Source: Lachnospiraceae bacterium
Lineage (GTDB): Bacteria; Bacillota; Clostridia; Lachnospirales; Lachnospiraceae
DNA: 64,000 bases
Assembly (NCBI GenBank): GCA_910576335.1
Contig: CAJTIU010000006.1
Coordinates: forward strand, 62,001-126,000
Direction of reading: 5' to 3'
Under the pieces are notes generated by a model, which was not told where the DNA came from, made no database searches, and saw only the letters and a program-made list of their open reading frames with translations. A program made the translations under genes and the position numbers. Of this stretch, positions 26,651 through 34,954 are shown piece after piece (position 1 is the stretch's first letter; each line of letters begins with the position of its first letter).

Positions 26651-26795
26651 ATATATACTCCAGTCCAGAGGGCGTCGCGTATAGATGATAAAAATTCTGA
26701 CGCCTCTTAGATTTTGTCAGGTGATAGATTTACCCTTCTAGTAGTATAGCATACATTGAGTATAATCGGTAGGAGGAATTTGGGTTTAATGGCGC

Positions 26796-26838
26796 GGATG
26801 CGTTACTATGAGCGGCCTTACGGGCCGTGAATAGTAAC
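26796..26838. repeat. Second copy of the GTTACTAT hairpin repeat
   Basis: GGATGCGTTACTATGAGCG begins at 26796 and its arm ATAGTAAC ends at 26838, with an inner GGCC/GGCC pair. The 37-bp core has the same length as the copy at 22547-22583. It lies in the divergent region between the CgeB-like gene and the AAA gene at 26927; a T-run follows on the plus strand. Confidence 0.6.
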
Positions 26839-26926
26839 TTTTTATTGGCAGGAAATTATAGATTACCTGCCATTTTTAGAGTATAATATAAAGTAAAGAT
26901 ATCTTTTCGAAAGGGGGAGCGGTAAT

Positions 26927-28612
26927 ATGGCAAGAACAGTGGGAATTGGGATTCAGGATTTTGAAAAGTTGATCACGAAAGACGCTTTTTATGTAGACAA
27001 GACGTTATTTGTTAAGGAATGGTGGGAAAGCGAAGATGATGTAACGCTGATTACCCGCCCGCGCCGTTTTGGGAAGACGCTTACTATGGACATGGCGGAG
27101 AAATTCTTTTCTGTAAAGTATGCGGACAGGGAGGACTTGTTTGAAGGGCTTGCCATCTGGCAGGAGGAAAAGTACCGCAGTCTTCAGGGAACATATCCGG
27201 TTATATTCTTAAGTTTTGCATCTGTAAAAGAGACAGGCTTTCTAAATGCAAGAAAAAAAATATGCCAGATCATAACAAACCTGTATAACAAGTTTGATTT
27301 TGTTTTGGAAACAGATTTATTGAATGAAAATGAAAAAGATATGTACAGGAAGGTATCTGCTGATATGGAGGATTACATTGCCTCTGATTCTATAAAGAAT
27401 TTGTCCGATTATCTGATGCGCTACTATGGAAAGAAGGTAATTATTTTATTGGATGAATATGATACACCCATGCAGGAGGCGTATCTAAACGGATATTGGG
27501 ATGAATCAGTGTCATTTATTAAAAATCTGTTTAATGCGTCTTTCAAAGACAACCCCTATTTGGGACGTGCTATTATGACTGGCATTACGAGAATCAGTAA
27601 GGAATCTGTTTTTTCGGATTTGAACAATCTCGAGGTGGTTACAGCTACTTCGGAAAAATATCAGGATAAATTTGGCTTCACCCAGCAGGAAGTATCAGAT
27701 GCGCTTAAGGAGTATGGATTGTCGGAAAAGGAGTATGATGTAAGAGACTGGTATGATGGATTTACATTTGGAAAGCAGTCTGATATCTATAATCCATGGT
27801 CGATTATTAATTACCTGGATAAGAGGGCATTCTCCGCGTACTGGGCGAATACTAGCAGTAATAGTCTGGTGGGAAAACTGATTCGGGAAGGAAACCGGAA
27901 TGTGAAAATGATTATGGAAGATTTACTGTTGGGAGGCGCGCTGCATACATATCTGGATGAACAGATTGTATTTAACCAGCTTGATACCAGAGAAAGTGCG
28001 ATTTGGAGCCTGTTTCTTGCCAGCGGTTATCTCCGGGTGAAGAGATTTTTCCCGAATGAGCGTAGGGGAAGGAACGGATATGACCTTATACTGACAAACC
28101 GGGAAGTCCATATGATGTTCGAGCAGATGATAGAGGACTGGTTTGCGGAATCTGTGCCGGAATATAATGATTTTATAAAGGCTCTCTTGAGGGGTGATGT
28201 AAAGGGAATGAATGTCTATATGAATAAGGTGGCCCTTGAGACAATTAGCTATTTTGATACGGGGAAAAAGCCGTCTGAAGCATCAGAGCCGGAGCGCTTT
28301 TACCATGGCTTTGTGTTGGGATTAATTGTAGAGCTGGGGGATCGGTATACGGTGATTTCGAACCGGGAAAGTGGGTATGGGCGGTATGATGTGGTGCTGG
28401 AGCCGCTTCAGAAAGAGGATGATGCGATGATTCTGGAGTTTAAGGTATATGATGGGGAGGAGGAGGAATCACTACAGGATACCGTGCAGTCTGCCCTGGC
28501 GCAGATCAAGGAGAAGCAGTATGCGGCAGCGCTTAAGGCGAAGGGGATCCTGCCGGAGCGGATCCGGAAGTATGGATTTGCGTTTGAGGGGAAGAAAGTC
28601 TTAATCGGGTAA
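26927..28612 (+). CDS. AAA-ATPase-like protein with PD-(D/E)XK domain, copy 1
   Basis: A 561-residue protein. The N-terminal AAA-ATPase_like domain has Walker A RPRRFGKT at 44-51 and Walker B-like VIILLDEYDTP near 175. The C-terminal PDDEXK_9-type nuclease fold shows GRYDVVLEPL and ILEFKVYD (D and ExK). The family is abundant in gut Clostridia and Bacteroides; its function is not established. A TATAAT at 26882-26887 and an AGGGGGAG ribosome site precede the start. The first ~330 residues are almost identical to copy 2 (32998-34686, minus), but residues about 330-445 differ strongly, giving a mosaic pattern. Upstream identity with copy 2 begins at the GGCAGG...CCTGCC hairpin. Confidence 0.85.
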   Translation: MARTVGIGIQDFEKLITKDAFYVDKTLFVKEWWESEDDVTLITRPRRFGKTLTMDMAEKFFSVKYADREDLFEGLAIWQEEKYRSLQGTYPVIFLSFASVKETGFLNARKKICQIITNLYNKFDFVLETDLLNENEKDMYRKVSADMEDYIASDSIKNLSDYLMRYYGKKVIILLDEYDTPMQEAYLNGYWDESVSFIKNLFNASFKDNPYLGRAIMTGITRISKESVFSDLNNLEVVTATSEKYQDKFGFTQQEVSDALKEYGLSEKEYDVRDWYDGFTFGKQSDIYNPWSIINYLDKRAFSAYWANTSSNSLVGKLIREGNRNVKMIMEDLLLGGALHTYLDEQIVFNQLDTRESAIWSLFLASGYLRVKRFFPNERRGRNGYDLILTNREVHMMFEQMIEDWFAESVPEYNDFIKALLRGDVKGMNVYMNKVALETISYFDTGKKPSEASEPERFYHGFVLGLIVELGDRYTVISNRESGYGRYDVVLEPLQKEDDAMILEFKVYDGEEEESLQDTVQSALAQIKEKQYAAALKAKGILPERIRKYGFAFEGKKVLIG

Positions 28613-28655
28613 TGAATAAAGCGTCATTTCATACAAAGGAAGACAGGAGATTCTG

Positions 28656-28730
28656 ATTCCTAATCAGGAAATGTCCCAGGAATTTATGCGGACGATAAGG
28701 ACTGGCGGCTGGGATCGGGAGAAAGTGTAG
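28656..28730 (+). pseudogene. Remnant of another AAA/PD-(D/E)XK gene
   Basis: A 24-codon stretch without a start reads IPNQEMSQEFMRTIRTGGWD and ends at TAG 28728-28730. IPN(x)E followed by an FxxxI helix matches the region after the ATPase domain in AAA-ATPase_like proteins (compare EVFIPNKELM in the decayed gene at 20176). It is too short to be functional. Confidence 0.4.
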
Positions 28731-28762
28731 AGTAAATGTGTCACAGACTTCCTCCCTATAAT

Positions 28763-30580
28763 TTATTTACTTAAATACGTTATAATACCGGACATCTGCG
28801 GAAAGATACAACGGACTTTTCTGAGAAACAGCCTGTAATCCTTGTGGATCCCGCATTCAGGGTTCTCCAGTATTTTCTCTGCTGCAAAGGAAAATCTATA
28901 TTTATATGGAAGAACATAGCAGTCCGCAGACGAAAGAAGCTCTTTTTTATATAAAATCCCTGCTTCTTCGCGTATGCTTCTGCAGTATTGTTCCAAAAGG
29001 CTGGTAAACCGTGTAGATTCCGCAGACTCCTGTATGCTCTGCAGCTGCTTTTCCAGGAAACGCTGCTCCATCCTGAGGGCACAGACCGGATAGTCTGCAA
29101 GCAGGGGGCTGACCCTCTGCAGGAAGTCCGGCATATCGGTAATGTCCAGATTTTCCGCCAGCAGCTTCGTATATTCATCCCATGTTTCGATTGGTATGTG
29201 CTCTATTAACGGATTTAAGGAAAATCCGTTCCGTTTTGCCAGATCCACCAGCTGGTATACGAAAACGGACGGGCAGTTTCCTGCACAGATTCTGAAAAGC
29301 TCCTCTGCTTCGGCCAGTCTTTGTTTTCTCTCGGCATATAATGCCTTCTGAAGCATTACATACACATTATCTGTCTGTATTTTGGAATAACCTTCCAGAA
29401 TAGATTCTTTCAGCCCTGGATACGATTTCTTTAGCTGCTCCAGACTGTCATAGCGGGACTGGAGAATATCTTCCTCATCCCATGGGAGCCAGGTGAGGAT
29501 TTCCTGCAGCCGGTCTGTGCTGTTCATCTCTGCTGCGAAGAAAAGCCCTGCCATGTAGGCAGATACGGAATGCTCTTTTGCGGTTGTATATGAAACTGAT
29601 ACACTGGTTTGTTGTCCTGCTTTTTTCGGATGTTTCTCCAGGCAGTTCAGCGCGTCCCTCAGACAGCGGACATGTCGGAGCCCTTTTTCGTACTCTTTTA
29701 TGTCCCAGCACAGGGAGGCAAGGATGCCGTGAAGATTCGCCCGTCCGACTTCCAGTACGCGAGGAGACCGCAGGAGCTGTTCCCCTTCCTCCAGCGCCTC
29801 TTTCTCTTTTCCGACAGCTGAGAGCATGAGGGGCAGATGTACCTGCATCCAGAGCTCGCCTGGATGTTTTTTTTCTTCCCTTTCCGCAAGCCTTAACCCT
29901 TCACGGCAGTATTCTATGGCAGTGGGTTCGTCATCCACATAACGGTATTCCTGTGCCAGCTGCATGCAGCTGTGCACACATGGCTGCTGCGCGTGGTACT
30001 TGAGAAGAATTGAAATGTTCCTTTCGGATTTCGCTTTCATTTCCTCCGGGATCCTGTTCCTGGCATAGCCAAAGTGATGGACATAACTTCCAAGGCATTT
30101 CCACGAATCCTGGAACGGATACAGGCACTCATGAACCGGGAACATAAACCTCGTGTCAGGCGTCAGACGGCACATGCGGCTTACCTGGGCATCGTTGTAG
30201 GTTCTTCCTTCCAGATCCGTATAATTGCGTACTATATATGTTGCAGACTGGAAATTTAGGTATTCCCCGCTTTGGAAGAATTGGATGATCTCCGTGGTGT
30301 CCTCAAACCATTCGTCATCATCCAGGTAGAGGAACCATTCGCCTTCTGCTTTCCTAAGTCCTGCGTTTCTTGCCTCTGCAAAGTCATCACACCAGGTGAA
30401 TGGAATGATGTGGGAGGTGTACTGTCTGGCAATTTCCCGGACTGCAGGGTCTTTTCCCGTGAGGACAAGGATCAGTTCGCTGTTCAGATTCTGGAGGATG
30501 GGGGTGATGGAATTAAGGCATTTTTCCAGGGTGTCCATGCGGTCAGAGACAAGAATGGAGATGGTGAGCTGTGGTTTCAT
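28763..30580 (-). CDS. Flagellin-linked GT2 glycosyltransferase with TPR-like repeats, copy A
   Basis: A 605-residue protein encoded directly downstream of flagellin 1 on the same strand. The N-terminal GT2 domain has ISILVSDRMDTLEKCL and YLDDDEWFED (metal site). From about residue 200 the rest is helical TPR-like sequence (AIEYCREGLRLAEREEKK, EALEEGEQLL). Family members next to flagellin genes add O-linked sugars to flagellin. Compared with the copies at 38168 and 40196 it lacks the last ~60 residues and ends QMSGIITYLSK. It forms the left arm of a large inverted duplication with the gene at 36013. Confidence 0.85.
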   Translation of the reverse strand: MKPQLTISILVSDRMDTLEKCLNSITPILQNLNSELILVLTGKDPAVREIARQYTSHIIPFTWCDDFAEARNAGLRKAEGEWFLYLDDDEWFEDTTEIIQFFQSGEYLNFQSATYIVRNYTDLEGRTYNDAQVSRMCRLTPDTRFMFPVHECLYPFQDSWKCLGSYVHHFGYARNRIPEEMKAKSERNISILLKYHAQQPCVHSCMQLAQEYRYVDDEPTAIEYCREGLRLAEREEKKHPGELWMQVHLPLMLSAVGKEKEALEEGEQLLRSPRVLEVGRANLHGILASLCWDIKEYEKGLRHVRCLRDALNCLEKHPKKAGQQTSVSVSYTTAKEHSVSAYMAGLFFAAEMNSTDRLQEILTWLPWDEEDILQSRYDSLEQLKKSYPGLKESILEGYSKIQTDNVYVMLQKALYAERKQRLAEAEELFRICAGNCPSVFVYQLVDLAKRNGFSLNPLIEHIPIETWDEYTKLLAENLDITDMPDFLQRVSPLLADYPVCALRMEQRFLEKQLQSIQESAESTRFTSLLEQYCRSIREEAGILYKKELLSSADCYVLPYKYRFSFAAEKILENPECGIHKDYRLFLRKVRCIFPQMSGIITYLSK

Positions 30581-30661
30581 AAGATGGCGCTCCTTTTCTT
30601 TTATGGTGTAAGGGTCAGAAGGTATTCTGACATCTCTAAGATTGCTTTTTTATATGCATAC

Positions 30662-30697
30662 AGAAAAAGGCTCCTTTCGAAAAAGAAGCCTTTTTCC
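30662..30697 (-). terminator. Terminator of flagellin 1
   Basis: On the minus strand GGAAAAAGGCTTCTTTTT pairs with AAAGGAGCCTTTTTC around a short loop, 18 bp past the flagellin stop, and ends in a T-run. The same hairpin follows flagellin 2. Partial read-through would feed the downstream glycosyltransferase gene. Confidence 0.8.
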
Positions 30698-30714
30698 TAT
30701 GAAAATCCACTAAA

Positions 30715-31641
30715 TTACTGAAGTAACTGAAGAACTCCCTGCGGTACCTGGTTAGCCTGAGCAAGCATAGCCTGAGCGGACTGAACAAGAATGTTATTCT
30801 TGGTGTAAGCCATCATCTCTTTCGCCATGTCTACGTCACGGATACGGGACTCAGCAGCTGTGATGTTCTCTGTCTGAACACTTAAGTTGTTAATGGTGTG
30901 ATCCAGACGGTTCTGCATAGCACCGAAGTCGGAACGCATGGATGATACCATATCAATAGCAGCCTGTGCAACAGAAATTGCATGTCTTGCGCTGTCTGCC
31001 TTTGTTAAATCGATATTCTTAATAGTTACTGCATTTGCTCCCTTTGTATCATTACCAACTGTAAAGGTTCCTGTTCCCAATGTCTTTACAAACGTTGTCG
31101 AATCTGTACTATGAAGTCCCAGAGATGAAGAATTCATCTGCTGGAATGTTACTTTCAGCTGGTTAGCTGTCTCGTGCGAATCACCTACATGAAGAGTAAT
31201 TTTCTGTGATGTTGCGTTACCTTTAAAGCCAGAGAACAATTTTGTGCCATTAAAATTAGCAGTATCACTAATTCTGTCAATTTCCTCATTCAGACGAAGA
31301 ATCTCTTTCTGCATTTCCTGACGGTTAGCAGTAGAGTATGTTCCGTTGGCAGACTGTGTAGCCAGTTCAACCATACGATTCAGCATGGAGTGAACCTCTG
31401 TCAAAGCGCCCTCAGCTGTCTGTACAAGAGAGATACCATCATTAGCATTCTTCTGAGCTGTCTCAAGACCTGTGATCTGAGCACGCATCTTTTCAGAAAT
31501 AGCTAATCCGGCAGCGTCGTCACCAGCGCGGTTAATTCTGTAACCAGATGATAATTTCTCCAGGCTCTTGCCTACTGCAGAGTTGTTGTTCGTCAAATTT
31601 CTGTGTGCATTTAATGCGGTAATATTATGTTGAATTCTCAT
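30715..31641 (-). CDS. fliC: Flagellin 1
   Basis: A 308-residue flagellin, the filament subunit exported through the flagellar type III system. The N-terminal D0/D1 helices (MRIQHNITALNAHRNL, LSSGYRINRAGDDAAGLAIS) and the C-terminal helix (AQAMLAQANQVPQGVLQLLQ) are complete. The central variable part is short and includes a GTGTFTVGNDTKGANAVTIK stretch that differs from flagellin 2. It is led by AAGGAGG and a ~135-bp leader shared with flagellin 2. Beyond the leader, a sigma28-like promoter (31818-31843) lies in the spacer facing this gene, suggesting that this is the expressed copy in the present orientation. Confidence 0.95.
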   Translation of the reverse strand: MRIQHNITALNAHRNLTNNNSAVGKSLEKLSSGYRINRAGDDAAGLAISEKMRAQITGLETAQKNANDGISLVQTAEGALTEVHSMLNRMVELATQSANGTYSTANRQEMQKEILRLNEEIDRISDTANFNGTKLFSGFKGNATSQKITLHVGDSHETANQLKVTFQQMNSSSLGLHSTDSTTFVKTLGTGTFTVGNDTKGANAVTIKNIDLTKADSARHAISVAQAAIDMVSSMRSDFGAMQNRLDHTINNLSVQTENITAAESRIRDVDMAKEMMAYTKNNILVQSAQAMLAQANQVPQGVLQLLQ

Positions 31642-31747
31642 GATTTTTCCTCCTTGAAAATTGCTTCGGGAATTCCTTTTCCCTGCATAATTATAAGTTT
31701 TCTTAATCGAAAAGAAGCATTTCCGAATCCATTATAAATACACCTTC

Positions 31748-31780
31748 GGACACGCCGGCGATCTGTCCAGTAAAGTACAC
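31748..31780. other. Candidate recombination site, left copy
   Basis: The junction between repeat arm and spacer carries an imperfect palindrome at 31748-31768: arms GGACA/TGTCC around CGCCGGCG, followed by CCAGTAAAGTACAC to 31780. The same sequence stands inverted at 34816-34848. Its position at the exact edge of homology and its palindromic form suit a serine-invertase crossover site, but no crossover has been shown. Confidence 0.4.
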
Positions 31781-31817
31781 CTATTTGGATTACCTTGAAA
31801 ACTTCTTGACGTTTATA

Positions 31818-31843
31818 ATATCGTACAATATCAAAATAACTTA
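31818..31843 (-). promoter_or_regulatory. Sigma28-like promoter facing flagellin 1
   Basis: On the minus strand TAAG (31840-31843) and TACGATAT (31818-31825) are separated by 14 bp. The Firmicutes flagellar sigma consensus is TAAA, 15 bp, GCCGATAT. The site lies between the recombinase stop and the repeat edge, inside the putative invertible spacer, about 177 bp from the flagellin 1 start. No equivalent is seen on the flagellin 2 side. Confidence 0.45.
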
Positions 31844-31863
31844 ATAGTTTTTTTGAAAAAATT

Positions 31864-32508
31864 TTATTTTTTTCCATTTTTATTTTTTTCCTCAATATTC
31901 TGGTTCAAAAAATTCCTGTATTCATTGATGCGTCTATAGATTGTGCTCCTTCCCATATTGCAGATACGTGCGAGCTCCTCGACAGATATTCGTGATTCTT
32001 GCCACTCCTGATACAGCTCATGAAAATTTTCCGGCAATGGGATCATAGGCTTTCCAAATCTGACTCCCTTTGCTTTTGCAGCAGCTATACCTTCTGCCTG
32101 ACGCTGCCGGATATTATCCCGTTCATTTTCTGCCACAAAGGAGAGAAGCTGCAGAACAACATCACTTATAAAAGTCCCCAACAGATCTTTTGTTTTCGTT
32201 GTATCCAGCAACGGCATATCCTGAATACGGATGTCAGCTTTCTTTTCCTTTGTAATAATGCGCCATTGCTCCATGATTTCCTGATAATTACGTCCAAGCC
32301 GGTCAATACTTTTTACAACAATTAAGTCACCTTCACGAACACGCCTTATCATTTTTTTATAGGCTGGCCGTTGGAAATCCTTTCCGCTCTGCATATCAAC
32401 ATAAATGTTTTTCCGCTCTACTTCATCTTCAAGAAGAGAGAGCATCTGTCTTTCAATATTCTGATCCCTCGTAGAAACTCTGATGTAACCGTATACGTTC
32501 GTATTCAT
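31864..32508 (-). CDS. Serine recombinase of the resolvase/invertase family
   Basis: A 214-residue small serine recombinase. GYIRVSTRDQNIERQ holds the catalytic serine, and VKSIDRLGRNYQE holds the conserved arginines. The long E-helix (AENERDNIRQRQAEGIAAAKAKGVRFG) follows, and the end is a helix-turn-helix (SVEELARICNMGRSTIYRRI) for DNA binding. It resembles Hin/Gin and Tn3 resolvases in length and order. It lies between two inverted copies of a flagellin-glycosyltransferase cassette, in the place Hin occupies in Salmonella phase variation, so an invertase role is the leading idea. An AGGAGG site precedes the ATG. A transposon resolvase remains possible. Confidence 0.88.
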   Translation of the reverse strand: MNTNVYGYIRVSTRDQNIERQMLSLLEDEVERKNIYVDMQSGKDFQRPAYKKMIRRVREGDLIVVKSIDRLGRNYQEIMEQWRIITKEKKADIRIQDMPLLDTTKTKDLLGTFISDVVLQLLSFVAENERDNIRQRQAEGIAAAKAKGVRFGKPMIPLPENFHELYQEWQESRISVEELARICNMGRSTIYRRINEYRNFLNQNIEEKNKNGKK

Positions 32509-32753
32509 GCCGTACCTCCTCGTTAATATTTTTTATATTGTACCAAGCTGAGCTGCTACACAGCGGCTTGCCAACTGATTCTCTTTATGATACACTTTCT
32601 ATAATATAAAATATATCGCCAATTTTCTGTCAATTCACAGAAAACAGAAAAGTATCATTTTTTAATTTCAAATTATATGATAAATTATTAGGAGATAATT
32701 CCGCATTTTGGTACAGCAATGAAGAATCGTTCGATCAAAAAGAAGGCGCTGAC

Positions 32754-32911
32754 ATGCCAGGAACCATAGGGATCGGTCATCAGAATTTTGAACAAATGAT
32801 TACAAAGCAGCAGGAACAGCAGATGGGAGGTATGTTAGTACAGCCTTGTTGGCAAACTAATTCGCGAAGGAAATGCCGATACCAAAAATGAATGCTTATA
32901 TGAATAAGGTT
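32754..32911 (+). pseudogene. Heavily deleted AAA/PD-(D/E)XK remnant
   Basis: The plus strand begins with an ATG and MPGTIGIGHQNFEQMITKQ, clearly the N-terminus of the family (compare MARTVGIGIQDFEKLITK). It then jumps to SLVGKLIREGNADTKN in another frame and to MNAYMNKV, pieces from about residues 320 and 420 of the intact copies. Most of the gene is deleted. The copy 2 gene lies downstream on the opposite strand. The rest of 32509-32997 holds the recombinase upstream region and a palindrome. Confidence 0.65.
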
Positions 32912-32943
32912 GGACGGGGCATTTTTTAAAATGCCCCGTCCCC
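32912..32943. repeat. GGGACGGGG palindrome, copy 1
   Basis: GGACGGGGCATTTT pairs with AAAATGCCCCGTCC. It lies 55 bp beyond the stop of the AAA copy 2 gene (minus strand) and could act as its terminator. This is the most western of seven copies in the window. Confidence 0.8.
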
Positions 32944-32997
32944 AATACAGATTGTCTTATTCACTTTCCTGCTTTCGGTCTGTTACATTTGTCTCTT

Positions 32998-34686
32998 CTA
33001 TCCAATCAAAACCTTCTTCCCCTCAAATGCAAACCCATACTTTCGAATCCGCTCCGGTGCAATCCCTTTCGCCGTGAGCGCCAACCCATACTGTTTCTCC
33101 TCTATTTGAGCCAAAGCAGACTGTACCGTATCCTGTAACGTCTCTTCGTCCTCCTCATCATACACCTTAAACTCTAGAATCACTGCATCATCCTCTTCTT
33201 TATGAAGCGGCTCCAACACCACATCATACCGGCCATATCCGCTCTCCCGGTTCGAGGTCACTGTATAACGGTCTGCCAACTCCACAATCAGGCCGAGCAC
33301 AAAACCATGATAAAACTTTTCCGGCTCTGCCGTTTCAGACGGCTTTTTCCCTGTATCAAAATAGCTGATTGTCTGGAGCGCCACCTTATTCATATAAACA
33401 TTCATACTCTTCCTGTCACCCTGCAGCAGCGCCTTCACAAATTCATTATACGCATATTTAGATCTCCGGAACCACCCTTTTATCATATTACGAAACATAA
33501 TGCGGACTTCTTTATTTGTCAGAGACAGCTCATACTCCATGCTCCCCCAATCCTCATCCATTCTGTACCTCTCTGCTTTGAGATAGCCGCTTGCAAGAAA
33601 CAGGCTCCAGACAGCATTCTCGTCTTCATCCAGATGGTTAAAAATAATCTGCTCATCTATTTCCGCACAAAGACTCTTTCCTTCCAGCAGATCCTCCATA
33701 ATCATCTTAACATCTTGGTTCCCTTCCCGAATCAGTTTCCCCGCCAGACTATTGCTGCTAGTATTCGCCCAGTACGTGGAAAATGCCCTCTTATCCAGGT
33801 AATTAATAATCGACCATGGATTATAGATATCAGTCTGCTTTCCAAATATAAATCCGTCATACCAGTCTCTTACATCATTCTCCTTTTCCGACAATCCATA
33901 CTCCTTAAGCGCATCTGATACTTCCTGCTGGGTGAAGCCAAATTTATCCTGATATTTTCCCGAAGTAGCTGTAACCACCTCGAGATTGTTCAAATCCGAA
34001 AAAACAGATTCCTTACTGATTCTCGTAATGCCAGTCATAATAGCACGTCCCAAATAGGGGTTGTCTTTGAAAGACGCATTAAACAGATTTTTAATAAATG
34101 ACACTGATTCATCCCAATATCCGTTTAGATACGCCTCCTGCATGGGTGTATCATATTCATCCAATAAAATAATTACCTTCTTTCCATAGTAGCGCATCAG
34201 ATAATCGGACAAATTCTTTATAGAATCAGAGGCAATGTAATCCTCCATATCAGCAGATACCTTCCTGTACATATCTTTTTCATTTTCATTCAATAAATCT
34301 GTTTCCAAAACAAAATCAAACTTGTTATACAGGTTTGTTATGATCTGGCATATTTTTTTCCTTGCATTTAGAAAGCCTGTCTCTTTTACAGATGCAAAAC
34401 TTAAGAATATAACCGGATATGTTCCCTGAAGACTGCGGTACTTTTCCTCCTGCCAGATGGCAAGCCCTTCAAACAAGTCCTCCCTGTCCGCATACTTTAC
34501 AGAAAAGAATTTCTCCGCCATGTCCATAGTAAGCGTCTTCCCAAAACGGCGCGGGCGGGTAATCAGCGTTACATCATCTTCGTTTTCCCACCATTCCTTA
34601 ACAAATAACGTCTTGTCTACATAAAAAGCGTCTTTCGTGATCAACTTTTCAAAATCCTGAATCCCAATTCCCACTGTTCTTGCCAT
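32998..34686 (-). CDS. AAA-ATPase-like protein with PD-(D/E)XK domain, copy 2
   Basis: A 562-residue twin of the gene at 26927 in opposite orientation. The N-terminal ATPase part (Walker A RPRRFGKT, LLDEYDTP) and the C-terminal nuclease part (GRYDVVLEPL, ILEFKVYD) are almost identical, while residues about 330-445 differ widely. It sits within the spacer between the two flagellin cassettes, together with the serine recombinase, and would be flipped if the spacer inverts. The upstream region keeps the same GGCAGG/CCTGCC hairpin and an AGGGGAG ribosome site. Function is unknown; family members are often multicopy. Confidence 0.85.
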   Translation of the reverse strand: MARTVGIGIQDFEKLITKDAFYVDKTLFVKEWWENEDDVTLITRPRRFGKTLTMDMAEKFFSVKYADREDLFEGLAIWQEEKYRSLQGTYPVIFLSFASVKETGFLNARKKICQIITNLYNKFDFVLETDLLNENEKDMYRKVSADMEDYIASDSIKNLSDYLMRYYGKKVIILLDEYDTPMQEAYLNGYWDESVSFIKNLFNASFKDNPYLGRAIMTGITRISKESVFSDLNNLEVVTATSGKYQDKFGFTQQEVSDALKEYGLSEKENDVRDWYDGFIFGKQTDIYNPWSIINYLDKRAFSTYWANTSSNSLAGKLIREGNQDVKMIMEDLLEGKSLCAEIDEQIIFNHLDEDENAVWSLFLASGYLKAERYRMDEDWGSMEYELSLTNKEVRIMFRNMIKGWFRRSKYAYNEFVKALLQGDRKSMNVYMNKVALQTISYFDTGKKPSETAEPEKFYHGFVLGLIVELADRYTVTSNRESGYGRYDVVLEPLHKEEDDAVILEFKVYDEEDEETLQDTVQSALAQIEEKQYGLALTAKGIAPERIRKYGFAFEGKKVLIG

Positions 34687-34775
34687 ATTACCGCTCCCCT
34701 TTCGAAAAGATATCTTTACTTTACATTATATCCTAAAAATGGCAGGCAATCTATAATTTCCTGCCAATAATTTTG

Positions 34776-34806
34776 AAGGTGTTGCTGTTAAGAGCAACAC
34801 CTTTTA
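34776..34806 (+). terminator. Terminator just upstream of flagellin 2
   Basis: AAGGTGTTGCT (34776) pairs with AGCAACACCTT (to 34803) and is followed by TTT. It lies only ~10 bp before the repeat edge leading to flagellin 2, so it would stop transcription arriving from the spacer. Nothing similar lies between the sigma28-like promoter and flagellin 1. Confidence 0.65.
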
Positions 34807-34815
34807 TGCGTTTAA

Positions 34816-34848
34816 GTGTACTTTACTGGACAGATCGCCGGCGTGTCC
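34816..34848. other. Candidate recombination site, right copy
   Basis: This is the inverted counterpart of 31748-31780: GTGTACTTTACTGG at the edge, then arms GGACA/TGTCC around CGCCGGCG (34828-34848). Spacer sequence on the other side differs completely between the two ends. Confidence 0.4.
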
Positions 34849-34954
34849 GAGGGTGCATTTATAATAGATTCGGAAATGCTTCTTTTCGTTTAAGAAAACT
34901 TATAATTATGCAGGGAAAAGGAATTCCCGAAGCAAATTTCAAGGAGGAAAAATC

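Larger units (their letters stand above)
28763..31780. repeat. Left arm of the flagellin-GT inverted duplication
   Basis: This segment matches 34816-37833 in opposite orientation: flagellin leader, flagellin, terminator and GT2-TPR gene. Identity begins sharply at GTGTACTTTACTGG (complement of 31767-31780) and fades after the GT2 3' end. Amino-acid differences are few and mostly lie in the flagellin centre and the GT tail. Confidence 0.85.

Noticed and set aside
31785-31812. Similarity to the Salmonella hix crossover site
   Set aside because: Only an 8-base TTGAAAAC match near 31795 is shared and it is not repeated at the other spacer end, so it is likely chance.
34817-34850. A sigma28 promoter on the flagellin 2 side
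   Set aside because: TTTAAG at 34811 is present, but no CCGATAT-like -10 follows at a suitable distance; ATCGCC is a poor match.
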